64,000 nt of DNA, from contig NC_092338.1 in the NCBI RefSeq assembly GCF_046630445.1, forward strand, positions 154,912,001-154,976,000, in the 5' to 3' direction. Below the pieces are notes generated by a model. That model searched no databases. It saw nothing but the letters and a program-made list of their open reading frames with translations, and had not been told where the DNA came from. Positions 47,017 through 59,227 of the stretch are shown here, one piece after another. Position numbers and translations under genes: made by a program. Source of the stretch: Rutidosis leptorrhynchoides (taxonomy: Eukaryota; Streptophyta; Magnoliopsida; Asterales; Asteraceae). Within the stretch, counting starts at the first letter, position 1. Each line of letters begins with the position of its first letter.

Positions 47017-49238
47017 TGAATCAATCCACGACCCAGTGTATACACGTCTCAGGGTAGATCACAACTCAAAGTATATATATTTTTGGAATCAACCTCAACC
47101 CTGTATAGCTAACTCTCACATTACTGCATATAGAGTGTCTATGGTTGTTCCAAATAATATATACACATGGGTCGATATGATATGTCAAAACATTTGCATA
47201 CGTGTCTATGGTATCCCAAGATTACATAATATATTAGAATACATGTATAATACAATATAAGTTAGCTAGGATATGATTAATATAGTTTTGTTACCAATTT
47301 TCACGTTGCTACAACAAGAAAAATTATCCAATCTTGTTTTACCCATAACTTCTTCATTTTAAATCCGTTTTGAGTGAATCAAATTGCTATGGTTTCATAT
47401 TGAACTCTATTTTATGAATATAAACAGAAAAAGTTTAGGTTTATAGTCAAAAATATAATTTACAAGTCGTTTTTGTAAATGTAGTCATTTCAGTCGAAAG
47501 AACGACGTCTAGATGACCATTTTAGAAAACATACTTTCACTTTGAGTTTAACCATGATTTTTGGATATAGTTTCATGTTCATAAGAAAAATCATTTTCCC
47601 AGAAGAACAACTTTTAAATCAAAGTTTATTATAGTTTTTAATTAACTAACCCAAAATAGCCAGCGGTGTTACTACGACGGCGTAAATCCGGTTTTACGGT
47701 GTTTTTCGTGTTTCCAGGTTTTAAATCATTAAGTTAGCATATCATATAGATATAGAACATGTGTTTAGTTGATTTTAAAAGTCAAGTTAGAAGGATTAAC
47801 TTTTGTTTGCGAACAAGTTTAGAATTAACTAAACTATGTTATAGTGATTACAAGTTTAAACCTTCGAATAAGATAGCTTTATATGTATGAATCGAATGAT
47901 GTTATGAACATCATTACTACCTCAAGTTTTCTGGATAAAGCTACTGGAAATGAGAAAAATTGATCTAGCTTCAAAGGATCCTTGGATGGCTTGAAAGTTC
48001 TTGAAGCAGAATCATGACACGAAAATAGTTCAAGTAAGATTTTCACTCGAAATAAGATTGTTATAGTTATAGAAATTGAATCAAAGTTTGAATATGAGTA
48101 TTACCTTGTATTAGAAAGATATCTTACTATAAATAAGAAAGATTTCTTGAGGTTGGATGATCACTCTACAAGATTGGAAGTAAGCTAGCAAACTTGGAAG
48201 TATTCTTGATTTTATGAAACTAGAACTTGTAGAATTTATGAAGAACACTTAGAACTTGAAGATAGAACTTGAGAGAGATCAATTAGATGAAGAAAATTGA
48301 AGAATGAAAGTGTTTGTAGGTGTTTTTGGTCGTTGGTGTATGGATTAGATATAAAGGATATGTAATTTTGTTTTCATGTAAATAAGTCATGAATGATTAC
48401 TCATATTTTTGTAATTTTATGAGATATTTCATGCTAGTTGCCAAATGATGGTTCCCACATGTGTTAGGTAACTCACATGGGCTGCTAAGAGCTGATCATT
48501 GGGGTGTATATACCAATAGTACATACATCTAAAAGCTGTGTATTGTACGAGTACGAATACGGGTGCATACGAGTAGAATTGTTGATGAAACTGAACGAGG
48601 ATGTAATTGTAAGCATTTTTGTTAAGTAGAAGTATTTTGATAAGTGTCTTGAAGTCTTTCAAAAGTGTATGAATACATATTAAAACACTACATGTATATA
48701 CATTTTAACTGAGTCGTTAAGTCATCGTTAGTCGTTACATGTAAGTGTTGTTTTGAAACCTTCAGGTTAACGATCTTGTTAAATGTTGTTAACCCAATGT
48801 TTATAATATCAAATGAGATTTTAAATTATTATATTATCATGATATTATGATGTACTAATATCTCTTAATATGATATATATACATCAAATATCGTTACAAC
48901 GATAATCGTTACATATATGTCTCGTTTCAAAATCATTAAGTTAGTAGTCTTGTTTTTACATATGTAGTTCATTATTAATATACTTAATGATATGTTTATT
49001 TATCATAATATCATGTTAACTATATATATAACCATATATATGTCATCATATAGTTTTTACAAGTTTTAACGTTCGTGAATCACCGGTCAACTTGGGTGGT
49101 CAATTGTCTATATGAAACCTATTTCAATTAATCAAGTCTTAACAAGTTTGATTGCTTAAAATGTTGGAAACACTTAATCATGTAAATAACAATTTCATTT
49201 AATATATATATAAACATGGAAAAGTTCGGGTCACTACA
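45887..49238 (-). repeat. 3' LTR of the minus-strand F-box element
   Basis: 3352 bp. On the minus strand TGTAGTGACCCGAAC ... GGGACATTTCA. Includes the AT run 46931-47014. Two diverged copies of a repeat with AACGATTATCGTT-type cores lie near its 5' part (about 48730-49030). Confidence 0.9.
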
Positions 49239-49273
49239 GTACCTACCAGTTAAATAAATTTCGTCCCAAAATT

Positions 49274-49534
49274 TTAAGCAGTTGAAGGTGTTGACGTTTC
49301 TTCTAGAAATAAATGCGGGTATTTCTTCATCATCTGATCTTCTCGTTCCCAGGTGAACTCGGGTCCTCTACGAGCATTCCATCGAACCTTAACAATTGGT
49401 ATCTTGTTTTGCTTAAGTCTTTTAACCTCACGATCCATTATTTCGACGGGTTCTTCGATGAATTGAAGTTTTTCGTTGATTTGGATTTCATCTAACGGAA
49501 TAGTGAGATCTTCTTTAGCAAAACATTTCTTCAA
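49274..49534 (-). pseudogene. pol: F-box element pol: C-terminal chromodomain-like end
   Basis: Same frame as the upstream pol pieces. Contains [29 protein letters not shown] and the end motif YPHLF, the chromodomain-like tail also seen in E1. The natural stop lies 35 bases from the LTR with the polypurine tract between (complement GGTAGGTAC). Confidence 0.85.
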
Positions 49535-49669
49535 ATTCGAGACGTGGAAAGTGTTATGTACAGCTGCGAGTTGTTGAGGTAACTCAAGTCGGTAAGCTAC
49601 TGGTCCGACACGATCAATAATCTTGAATGGTCCGATATACCTTGGATTTAATTTCCCTCGTTTACCAAA

Positions 49670-50020
49670 TCAAACAACGCCTTTCCAAGGTGCAACTTTA
49701 AGCATGACCATCTCTCCAATTTCAAATTCTATATCTTTTCTTTTAATGTCAGCGTAGCTCTTTTGTCGACTTTGGGCGGTTTTCAACCGTTGTTGAATTT
49801 GGATGATCTTCTCGGTAGTTTCTTGTATTATCTCCGGACCCGTAATATGTCTATCCCCCACTTCATTCCAACAAATCGGAGACCTGCATTTTCTACCATA
49901 AAGTGCTTCAAACGGCGTCATCTCAATACTTGAATGGTAGCTGTTGTTGTAGGAAAATTCTGCTAACGGTAAATGTCGATCCCAACTGTTTCCAAAATCA
50001 ATAACACATGCTCGTAGCAT
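49670..50020 (-). pseudogene. pol: F-box element pol: integrase after the catalytic Glu
   Basis: Contains [45 protein letters not shown] and [12 protein letters not shown]. Ends in a TGA (complement of 49667-49669) where E1 reads on into [15 protein letters not shown]. The frame continues afterwards, so this is a nonsense change, probably from CGA. Confidence 0.85.
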
Positions 50021-50032
50021 GTCTTCAAGCGT

Positions 50033-51196
50033 TTATATTGTTCTTTCGCTCTGCCCATCAGTTTGTGGATGATAGGCAGTACTCATGTCTAGACGAGTTC
50101 CTAATGCTTGCTGTAATGTCTGCCAGAATCTTGAAATAAATCTGCCATCCCTATCAGAGATAATAGAGATTGGTATTCCATGTCTGGAGACGACTTTCTT
50201 CAAATACAGTCGTGCTAACTTCTCCATCTTATCATCTTCTCTTATTGGTAGGAAGTGTGCTGATTTGGTGAGACGATCAACTATTACCCAAATAGTATCA
50301 AAACCACTTGCAGTCCTTGGCAATTTAGTGATGAAATCCATGGTAACGTTTTCCCATTTCCATTCCGGGATTTCGGGTTGTTGAAGTAGACCTGATGGTT
50401 TCTGATGCTCAGCTTTGACCTTAGAACACGTCAAACATTCTCCTACGTATTTAGCAACATCGGCTTTCATACCTGGCCACCAAAAATGTTTCTTGAGATC
50501 CTTGTACATCTTTTCCGTTCCAGGATTTATTGAGTATCTGATTTTATGAGCTTCTCTAAGTACCATTTCTCTCATATCTCCAAATTTTGGTACCCAAATC
50601 CTTTCAGCCCTATACCGGGTTTCGTCTTCCCGAATATTAAGATGCTTCTCTGATCCTTTGGGTATTTCATCCTTTAAATTTCTCTCTTTTAAAACTCCTT
50701 GTTGCGCCTCCTTTATTTGAGTAGTAAGGTTATTGTGAATCATTATATTCATAGATTTTACTCGAATGGGTTCTCTGTCCTTCCTGCTCAAGGCGTCGGC
50801 TACCACATCTGCCTTCCCCGGGTGGTAACGAATCTCAAAGTCGTAATCATTCAACAATTCAATCCACCTACGCTGCCTCATATTCAGTTGTTTCTGATTA
50901 AATATGTGTTGAAGACTTTTGTGGTCTGTATATATAATACTTTTGACCCCATATAAGTAGTGCCTCCAAGTCTTTAATGCAAAAACAACCGCGCCTAATT
51001 CCAAATCATGTGTCTTATAATTTTGTTCGTGAATCTTCAATTTTCTAGACGTATAAGCAATCACCTTCGTTCGTTGCATTAATACACATCCGAGACCTTG
51101 CTTTGATGCGTCACAATAAATCACAAAATCATCATTCCCTTCAGGCAATGACAATATAGGTGTCGTAGTTAGCTTTTTCTTCAATAACTGAAACAC
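50033..51196 (-). pseudogene. pol: F-box element pol: RNase H and integrase core
   Basis: RNase [50 protein letters not shown] and VVADALSRK. Integrase: [10 protein letters not shown]...[12 protein letters not shown] zinc region, [29 protein letters not shown] and [17 protein letters not shown] follows at the usual Gln of [10 protein letters not shown]. The first codon is only the one after the preceding stop and not a real start. Confidence 0.88.
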
Positions 51197-51214
51197 TTTC
51201 TCTTGTTCATCCTT

Positions 51215-51892
51215 CTATTCAAATTTCTTCCCTTTATGCGTTAATGTAGTCAAGGGTTTTGCTATTCTGGAAAAGTCTTGGATGAACCTTCTGTAGTAAC
51301 CAGCTAGTCCTAAAAACTGGCGTATGTGTTTCGGAGTTTTCGGGGTTTTCCACTTTTCAACAGTTTCTGTCTTTGCCGGATCCACCTTAATACCTTCTTT
51401 GTTCACTATGTGACCGAGGAATTGATCTTCTTCCAACCAAAATATACACTTTGAAAACTTAGCGTACAATTCTTCCTTCCTCAATACTTCTAACACCTTT
51501 CTCAAATGTTCACCGTGTTCTTGGTCATTCTTTGAGTAAATAAGTATGTCATCAATAAAAACAATGACAAACTTATCAAGGTATGGTCCACACACTCGGT
51601 TCATAAGGTCCATTAACACAGCTGGTGCATTAGTTAAACCAAACGGCATGACCATAAACTCGTAATGACCGTAACGTGTTCTGAAAGCAGTCTTTGGAAT
51701 ATCATCTTCTTTCACCCACATTTGATGATACCCGGAACGTAAGTCAATCTTTGAATAAACAGACGAGCCTTGTAGTTGATCAAATAAGTCGTCGATTCTC
51801 AGTAGTGGGTAGCGGTTCTTGATGGTAAGTTTGTTCAACTCTCGGTAGTCGATACACAACCTGAATGTACCATCTTTCTTCTTGACAAACAA
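51215..51892 (-). pseudogene. pol: F-box element pol: reverse transcriptase
   Basis: Contains [48 protein letters not shown], the catalytic [16 protein letters not shown] and [13 protein letters not shown]. Stops at TAG (complement of 51212-51214) in place of the Trp after KGKKFE. Upstream the same frame is cut by TAA (complement of 51961-51963 region) from the protease piece. Confidence 0.88.
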
Positions 51893-51961
51893 AACTTTAG
51901 CTCCCCACGGTGATGTGCTTGGTCGAATGAAACCACGCTCTAAAAGTTCTTGTAATTGGCT

Positions 51962-53098
51962 TTACAGTTCTTTCATCTCGTTGGGTGCGAGTCTGTAAGG
52001 AGCACGAGCTATTGGTGCAGCTCCTGGTACAAGATCTATTTGAAATTCAACGGATCGATGTGGGGGTAACCCCGGTAATTCTTTCGGAAATACATCGGGA
52101 AATTCTTTTGCGACGGAAACATCATTGATGCTCTTTTCTTCAATTTGTACTTTCTCGACGTGTGCTAGAACAGCATAGCAACCTTTTCTTATTAGTTTTT
52201 GTGCCTTCAAATTACTAATAAGATGTAGCTTCGTGTTGCCCTTTTCTCCGTACACCATTAATGGTTTTCCTTTTTCTCGTATAATGCGAATTGTATTTTT
52301 GTAACAAACGATCTCTGCTTTCACTTCTTTCAACCAGTCCATACCGATTATCAGATCAAAACTCCCTAACTCTACTGGTATCAAGTCAATCTTAAATGTT
52401 TCGCTAACCAGTTTAATTTCTCGATTCTGACATATATTATCTGCTGAAATTAATTTACCATTTGCTAATTCGAGTAAAAATTTACTATCCAAAGGCGTCA
52501 ATGGACCACTTAATTTAGCACAAAAATCTCTACTCATATAGCTTCTATCCGCACCCGAATCAAATAAAACGTAAGCAGATTTATTGTCAATAAGAAACGT
52601 ACCCGTAACAAGCTCCGGGTCTTCCTGTGCCTCTGCCGCATTAATATTGAAAACTCTTCTGCGGCCTTGTCCATTCGTGTTCTCCTGGTTCGGGAAATTT
52701 CTAATAATGTGGCCCGGTTTTTCACATTTATAACAAACTACATTGGCATAACTTGCTCCGACACTACTTGCTCCGCCATTACTCGTTCCGACACCATTTG
52801 TTCCTTTTGTTCCGTTAAACCCTGGTCCGTAGACCTCACACTTCACCGCGCTATGACCATTTCTTTTACACTTGTTGCAAAATTTGGTACAGAACCCCGA
52901 GTGATACTTTTCACACCTTTGGCATAGCTGCTTCTGATTGTTGTTGTTGTTGTTGCGGTTATTATTGTTGTTGGGATGATTGTTGTAGTTGCTGTTGTTG
53001 TTTGTTGTAGTTGCGATTGATGTTGCGATTGTTGGGATAGTTGTTGCGATTATTGTTGTAATTGCTGTTGTTGTTGTTGTATTGGTGATTCTTATCAC
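51962..53098 (-). pseudogene. F-box element gag C-terminus (zinc knuckles), protease and RT linker
   Basis: Starts in an Asn-rich low-complexity stretch, then CQRCEKYHSGFCTKFCNKCK-type and CYKCEKPGHII-type knuckles, the protease site FDSGADRSYMSRDFC (DSG variant), IIGMDWLKEVKAEIVC, and [20 protein letters not shown]. The frame differs from that of the capsid region, with which it overlaps in the Asn-rich repeat, so a frameshift there separates them. Confidence 0.85.
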
Positions 53099-53831
53099 CG
53101 TTTTCCTCCCACTTTCTTTTGACTTGCTTCACATTGGCCTCTTCAGCAGTCTGTTCTTTAATTCTTTCTTCAATCTGGTTCACTAGTTTGTGAGCCATTC
53201 TACATGCCTGTTGTATGGAGGCGGGCTCGTGTGAAATTATATCTTCTTGGATTCTTTCCGGTAATCTTTTCACAAACGCGTCGATCTTCTCTTCCTCATC
53301 TTCGAACGCTCCCGGACACAATAGGCATAATTCTGTGAATCGTCTTTCGTACGTGGTAATATCAAATCCTTGGGTTCGTAACCCTCTAAGTTCTGTCTTG
53401 AGCTTATTGACCTCAGTTCTAGGACGGTACTTCTCGTTCATCAAGTGCTTGAATGCTGACCACGGTAGTGCGTAAGCATCATCTTGTCCCACTTGCTCTA
53501 GATAGGTATTCCACCATGTTAACGCAGAACTTGTAAAGGTATGCGTAGCGTACTTCACTTTGTCCTCTTCAGTACACTTACTTATGGCAAACACCGATTC
53601 GACCTTCTCGGTCCACCGTTTCAATCTGATCGGTCCTTCAGTTCCATCAAATTCCAAAGGTTTGCAGGCAGTGAATTCTTTGTAGGTGCATCCTACACGA
53701 TTTCCTGTACTGCTAGATCTAAGGTTATTGTTGGTATGTAGCGCAGCCTGTACTGCGGCTATGTTTGAAGCAAGAAAGGCACGAAATTCCTCTTCGCTCA
53801 TATTCAAGGTGTGTCGAGTAGTCGGTGCCAT
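52962..53831 (-). pseudogene. gag: F-box element gag capsid region, frameshifted at its end
   Basis: The probable ATG is at 53831 (MAPTTRHTLNMSEEEFRAFL), because the plus-strand element starts gag with the same words at 63856. The open frame runs upstream to 53879, but that part is not conserved coding. Capsid motifs: CTYKEFTACKPLEFDGTEGP, LKRWTEKVESVFAI, ALTWWNTYLEQ and YRPRTEVNKLKTELRGL. Ends in a Gln/Asn-rich tail where the frame is lost before the zinc knuckles. Confidence 0.85.
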
Positions 53832-54186
53832 TTCCTTCAAAATAGTCAAATGAAACGAGTTAATCATATAGAATATCAAGAGTAGTCAATAGTATTTCGT
53901 AGCGTAATATGAACTTATTTATAAAAGCTTTTTCTTCATATTAGCGTTTTATACTCTTTAATTCGGGTAGTACCTACCCGTTAAGTTTATACTTAGTAGC
54001 TAACATACCATTTCAACTACTACAATTCTATATGAAAAACTAATCACAAAAACAAAAACAAAAAAAATATATCATATTCAAGCCTTTATACAATAACTTG
54101 CAAACTTACAATACCGCTATTTTACATATAGCATGAAATATAGCACATAAAACTTTGATACAAAGTAGTTGTGAATATAATTCTAG
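53832..54186 (-). other. F-box to gag spacer of the minus-strand element
   Basis: About 355 bp without a gene. The complement contains TTAACGGGTAGGTAGTACCC followed by AAAACGCTAATATG. The same block stands at 63705-63760 in the plus-strand element and, in part, in the non-autonomous internals (from 27592 and 33402). Its preservation suggests a control role such as packaging or a promoter for gag; inference only. Confidence 0.5.
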
Positions 54187-54870
54187 TTAATAAATAAGGC
54201 GTTCAGCAAAGGCAATAAAGACACGTAATTCATACGTCCAGAAACAAGTCATGCATTCTGGTTTTACTAATACCACTTCCCATCCTTGGTTTTGTGGAAC
54301 ATAACCATTGTGACCGATAGTAAGACAATGTGTTGTAACGTCGTCAAAAGGATGAAGGTTACGTAATGACCAACAGTCTCGTAATAACCTAAAAACCTCA
54401 TTTCTTACCCCAATTACTGACTCCGTCACTTGTGGGAACGTTTTGTTTAATAGTTGTAGCCCGATGTTTTTGTTCTCACTTTGGTGAAAAGCGAACATTA
54501 CTAACCCGTAAGCATAACATGCTTCTTTATGTTGCATGTTAGCCACTTTTTCTAAATCACGAAGTCCTATATTCGAATATATTGAGTCAAAATAATTTCT
54601 TAACCCGTTGCGTAAAATAGCATTTGGGTTCCCCGCAATATATGCGTCAAAGTAAACACATCGTAACTTATGGATTTCCCGATGTAATATCCCCCATCTT
54701 TCGAATGAAAGCCTTTTATAAACCAAGGCATTCTTGGAACGTTCTTCGAATGTCTTACAAACTAATCTCGCCTTAAATAGTTGTGCCGAGGAATTCTGAC
54801 CGACTCTAGACAAGATTTCATCAATCATGTCTCCGGGTAGGTCTCTTAAAATATTGGGTTGTCTATCCAT
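54187..54870 (-). CDS. F-box protein carried by the chromovirus (copy 1)
   Basis: A 227-residue intact frame from ATG at 54870 to the stop at 54187. Residues about 8-50 are an F-box (LPGDMIDEILSRVG, then ARLVCKTF and YKRLSF), the module that binds SKP1 in SCF ubiquitin ligases. The middle (AGNPNAILRNGLRNYF ... MQHKEACYAYGLVMF ... GLQLLNKTF) resembles the Sel1-like segment of plant F-box proteins of the At2g35280 type. A Cys-rich end follows (CMTCFWTYELRVFI). It lies between the acidic ORF (138 bp upstream) and gag (355 bp downstream), all in one direction inside one pair of LTRs. No introns, as expected after passage through RNA. Known: this domain layout belongs to host genes. Inferred: a host mRNA was captured and kept. 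About three quarters identical to the copy at 62840. Confidence 0.88.
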   Translation of the reverse strand: MDRQPNILRDLPGDMIDEILSRVGQNSSAQLFKARLVCKTFEERSKNALVYKRLSFERWGILHREIHKLRCVYFDAYIAGNPNAILRNGLRNYFDSIYSNIGLRDLEKVANMQHKEACYAYGLVMFAFHQSENKNIGLQLLNKTFPQVTESVIGVRNEVFRLLRDCWSLRNLHPFDDVTTHCLTIGHNGYVPQNQGWEVVLVKPECMTCFWTYELRVFIAFAERLIY

Positions 54871-55007
54871 TTTGTGTTTTTATACTGTAAAATAGACAAG
54901 AGTTAGATTCATAAAAAAAATACTTATTAATACAAGCAATTTTTACATATATCATAAAGCATAAGCACACTATATTGCATATATTACACCACACAAAAAC
55001 AACTATC

Positions 55008-55622
55008 TTATTCCGACTCGCTCGTTTCTTCTTCTTCGGTTTTGGTTCGTTTTGCCAAGTTTCTAGGGATATATGATGTTCCCCTAATACGAGCCGTCGT
55101 TTTCCACATTGGTTTAGAAAAACCTGGTGGTTTAGAGGTTCCCGGGTTATTGTCACAACTTAAGAAATAAGGGTGTTGACGATACATATAAAGTTCATCG
55201 GGTTTGGAATCAAATTTCTCTATTTTTATGCCCTTTACCTTATTGTTCTCTTTTGCCTTATTAAATTGTGTTGGGGTAATTTCTATAACATCATCGAAAT
55301 CCTTGTCGGGATCCGATTCATCAGAGAATTGGTAATCCTCTCAATACTTTGCTTCCTTGGCGGAAACACCATTGACCATAATTAACTTTGGTCGGTTGGT
55401 TGAGGATTTTCTTCTACTTAACCGTTTTATTATTTCCCCCACTGGTTCTATTTCTTCTTCCGGTTCCGATTCTTCTTCCGGTTCCGATTCTTCTTCCGGT
55501 TCTGACTCTTCTTCCGATTCCTCTTCGGGAACTTGTGAATCAGTCCACGAATCATTCCAATTTACATTTGACTCTTCATTATTATTAGGTGAGTCAATGG
55601 AACTTATTCTAGAGGTAGACAT
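55008..55622 (-). pseudogene. Acidic ORF of the F-box element, one internal stop
   Basis: ATG at 55622 (MSTSRISSIDSPNNNEESNV) to TAA at 55008-55010, about 204 codons. One TGA (complement of about 55341-55343) stands where the other copy has Trp (AKY-W-EDYQF). Parts: an Asn/Ser-rich start, a tandem acidic repeat EESEPEEESEPEEESEPEEE, a short basic stretch, a second acidic patch (SDESDPDKDFDD), and a conserved end: DELYMYRQHPYFLS, SKPPGFSKPMWKTTARIRGT and a basic then Glu-rich tail. No known domain recognised. The conserved end between two separate elements implies a protein-level role at some time. Confidence 0.65.
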
Positions 55623-55802
55623 ATATCACATAATATCAAACACGTTAAGAGATTAATATATCACATAATATTCACGTGTTAAAAATATATAGTTTCCAAC
55701 AAAAATGTTAAGCAATCATTTTTAAAGAAAACACGGTCGAAGTCCAGACTCACTAATGTATCCTAACAAACTCGATAAGACACACTAATGCAAATTTTCT
55801 GG

Positions 55803-55831
55803 TTCTCTAAGACCAACGCTCGGATACCAAC
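55803..55831 (-). other. Primer-binding site of the F-box element
   Basis: The complement reads GTTGGTATCCGAGCG next to the LTR end, one change from the initiator tRNA-Met site TGGTATCAGAGC. The following leader matches that of the non-autonomous element. Confidence 0.7.
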
Positions 55832-58800
55832 TAAAATGTCCCGTTCATATTGATTATAAACGTTCCATATTAATTGATTTCGTTGCGAGGTTTTGACCTC
55901 TATATGAGATGTTTTTCAAATACTGCATTCATTTTTAAAACAACCATAACCTTTATTTTATAAATAAAGGTTTCAAAAGCATTACGTAGATTATCAAATA
56001 ATGATAATCTAAAATATAATGTTTACACACGACCATTACATAATGGTTTACAATAGAAATATATTACATCGACATATGTTTCTTGAATGCAGTTTTTACA
56101 TAATATCATACAAACATGGACTCCAAATCTTGTCCTTATTTTAGTATGCAACAGCGGAAGCTCTTAGTATTCACCTGAGAATAAACATGCTTTAAACGTC
56201 AACAAAAATGTTGGTGAGTTATAGGTTTAACCTATATATATCAAATCGTAACAATAGACCACAAGATTTTATATTTCAATATACATCCCATACATAGAGA
56301 TAAAAATCATTCATATGGTGAACACCTGGTAATCGATATTAACAAGATGCATATATAAGAATATCCCCATCATTCCGGGACACCCTTCGGATATGATATA
56401 AATTTCGAAGTACTAAAGCATACGGTACTTTGGATGGGGTTTGTTAGGCCCAATAGATCTATCTTTAAGATTCGCGTCAATTAGGGTGTCTGTTCCCTAA
56501 TTCTTAGATTACCAGACTTAATAAAAAGGGGCATATTCGATTTCGATAATTCAACCATAGAATGTAGTTTCACGTACTTGTGTCGATTTTGTAAATCATT
56601 TATGAAACCTGCATGTATTCTTATCCCAAAAATATTAGATTTTAAAAGTGGGACTATAACTCACTTTCACAGATTTTTACTTCGTCGGGAAGTAAGACTT
56701 GACCACTGGTCGATTCACGAACCTATAACAAATATGTACATATATATCAAAGTATATTCAAAATATATTTACAACACTTTTAATACATTTTGATATTTTA
56801 AGTTTATTAAGTCAGCTGTCCTCGTTAGTAACCTACAACTAGTTGTCCAACGTTAGATGTACAGAAAAAAATTGATATATATTATCTTGAATCAATCCAC
56901 GACCCAGTGTATACACGTCTCAGGCTAGATCACAACTCAAAGTATATATATTTTTGGAATCAACCTCAACCCTGTAGAGCTAACTCCCACATTACTGCAT
57001 ATAGAGTGTCTATGGTTGTTCCAAATAATATATACACATGGGTCGATATGATATGTCAAAACATTTGCATACGTGTCTATGGTATCCCAAGATTACATAA
57101 TATATTAGAATACATGTATAATACAATATAAGTTAGCTAGGATATGATTAATATAGATTTGTTACCAATTTTCACGTTGCTACAACAAGAAAAATTATCC
57201 AATCTTGTTTTACCCATAGCTTCTTCATTTTAAATCCGTTTTGAGTGAATCAAATTGCTATGGTTTCATATTGAACTCTATTTTATGAATCTAAACAGAA
57301 AAAATATAGGTTTATAGTCGGAAATATAATTTACAAGTCGTTTTTGTAAAGGTAGTCATTTCAGTCGAAAGAACGACGTCTAGATGACCATTTTAGAAAA
57401 CATACTTTCACTTTGAGTTTAACCATGATTTTTGGATATAGTTTCATGTTCATAAGAAAAATCATTTTCCCAGAAGAACAACTTTTAAATCAAAGTTTAT
57501 CATAGTTTTTAATTAACTAACCCAAAACAGCCAGTGGTATTACTATGACGGCGTAAATTCGGTTTTACGGTGTTTTTCGTGTTTCCAGGTTTTAAATCAT
57601 TAAGTTAGCATATCATATAGATATATAACATGTGTTTAGTTGATTTTAAAAGTCAAGTTAGAAGGATTAACTTTTGTTTGCGAACAAGTTTAGAATTAAC
57701 TAAACTATGTTCTAGTGATTACAAGTTTAAACCTTCGAATAAGATAGCTTTATATGTATGAATCGAATGATGTTATGAACATCATTACTACCTCAAGTTT
57801 TATGGATAAAGCTACTGGAAATGAGAAAAATGGATCTAGCTTCAAAGGATCCTTGGATGGCTTGAAAGTTCTTGAAGTAGAATCATTACACGAAAATAGT
57901 TCAAGTAAGATTTTCACTCGAAATAAGATTGTTATAGTTATAGAAATTGAATCAAAGTTTGAATATGAGTATTACCTTGTATTAGAAAGATATCTTACTA
58001 TAAATAAGAAAGATTTCTTGAGGTTGGATGATCACTCTACAAGATTGGAAGTAAGCTAGCAAACTTGGAAGTATTCTTGATTTTATGAAACTAGAACTTG
58101 TAGAATTTATGAAGAACACTTAGAACTTGAAGATAGAACTTGAGAGAGATCAATTAGATGAATAAAATTGAAGAATGAAAGTGTTTGTAGGTGTTTTTGG
58201 TCGTTGGTGTATGGATTAGATATAAAGGATATGTAATTTTGTTTTCATGTAAATAAGTCATGAATGATTACTCATATTTTTGTAATTTTATGAGATATTT
58301 CATGCTAGTTGCCAAATGATGGTTCCCAAATGTGTTAGGTGACTCACATGGGCTGCTAAGAGCTGATCATTCGAGTGTATATACCAATAGTACATACATC
58401 TAAAAGCAGTGTATTGTACGAGTACGAATACAGGTGCATACGAGTAGAATTGTTGATGAAACTGAACGAGGATGTAATTGTAAGCATTTTTGTTAAGTAG
58501 AAGTATTTTGATAAGTGTCTTGAAGTCTTTCAAAAGTATGTGAATACATATTAAAACACTACATGTATATACATTTTAACTGAGTCGTTAAGTCATCGTT
58601 AGTCGTTACATGTAAGTGTTGTTTTGAAACCTTCGGGTTAACGATCTTGTTAAATGTTGTTAACCCAATGTTTATAATATCAAATGAGATTTTAAATTAT
58701 TATATTATCATGATATTATGATGTACGAATATCTCTTAATATGATATATATACATCAAATGTCGTTACAACGATAATCGTTACATATATGTCTTGTTTCA

Positions 58801-59108
58801 AAATCATTAAGTTAGTAGTCTTGTTTTTACATATGTAGTTCATTACTAATATAATTAATGATATGTTTATTTATCATAATATCATGTTAACTATATATAT
58901 AACCATATATATGTCATCATATAGTTTTTACAAGTTTTAACGTTCGTGAATCACCGGCAACTTGGGTGGTCAATTGTCTATATGAAACCTAATTCAATTA
59001 ATCAAGTCTTAACAAGTTTGATTGCTTAACATGTTGGAAACACTTAATCATGTAAATAACAATTTCATTTAATATATATATAAACATGGAAAAGTTCGGG
59101 TCACTACA
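55832..59108 (-). repeat. 5' LTR of the minus-strand F-box element
   Basis: 3277 bp. On the minus strand starts TGTAGTGACCCGAAC; ends ACATTTTA where the other LTR has ACATTTCA, so the terminal CA is mutated. Lacks the AT run of its partner. Confidence 0.88.
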
Positions 59109-59227
59109 TAATGCATCAAGAATAATAGCAGCAGTCCAAAAAGAAATAGAAACGTAATAAAGAATAGCAGCAGGTGCAGTAGGTGATGGTTTTTGATGAC
59201 GATTGTAGAGAACTAGGTGTGATCATA
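59109..59227. other. 119-bp remnant of the old LTR between the two F-box elements
   Basis: TAATG target duplication followed by CATCAAGAATAATAGCAGCAG and so on. It joins the sequence left of the minus-strand element at 45886 (ACGAGTAATG). Similar AGCAGTAGCAAC-type words occur at 45740-45880, which supports continuity. Confidence 0.6.

Larger units (their letters stand above)
45887..59108 (-). mobile_element. Complete chromovirus carrying an acidic ORF and an F-box gene before gag
   Basis: Both LTRs are present (45887-49238 and 55832-59108) and identical TAATG target duplications flank the element (45882-45886 and 59109-59113). Reading the minus strand: 5' LTR, primer site, acidic ORF, F-box ORF, gag, protease, reverse transcriptase, RNase H, integrase with chromodomain-like end, polypurine tract, 3' LTR. 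The whole is 13.2 kb. The LTRs differ by about 20 substitutions in the first 1 kb compared, plus an 84-bp AT run (46931-47014) only in the 3' LTR, so the insertion is moderately old. Pol has four stops and gag a frameshift. Confidence 0.9.

Noticed and set aside
48429-48662. 77-codon frame, also at 58300-58533, conserved between LTRs
   Set aside because: Its first codon is not ATG, and identity follows from the LTRs being a pair; the plus-strand element does not keep it.
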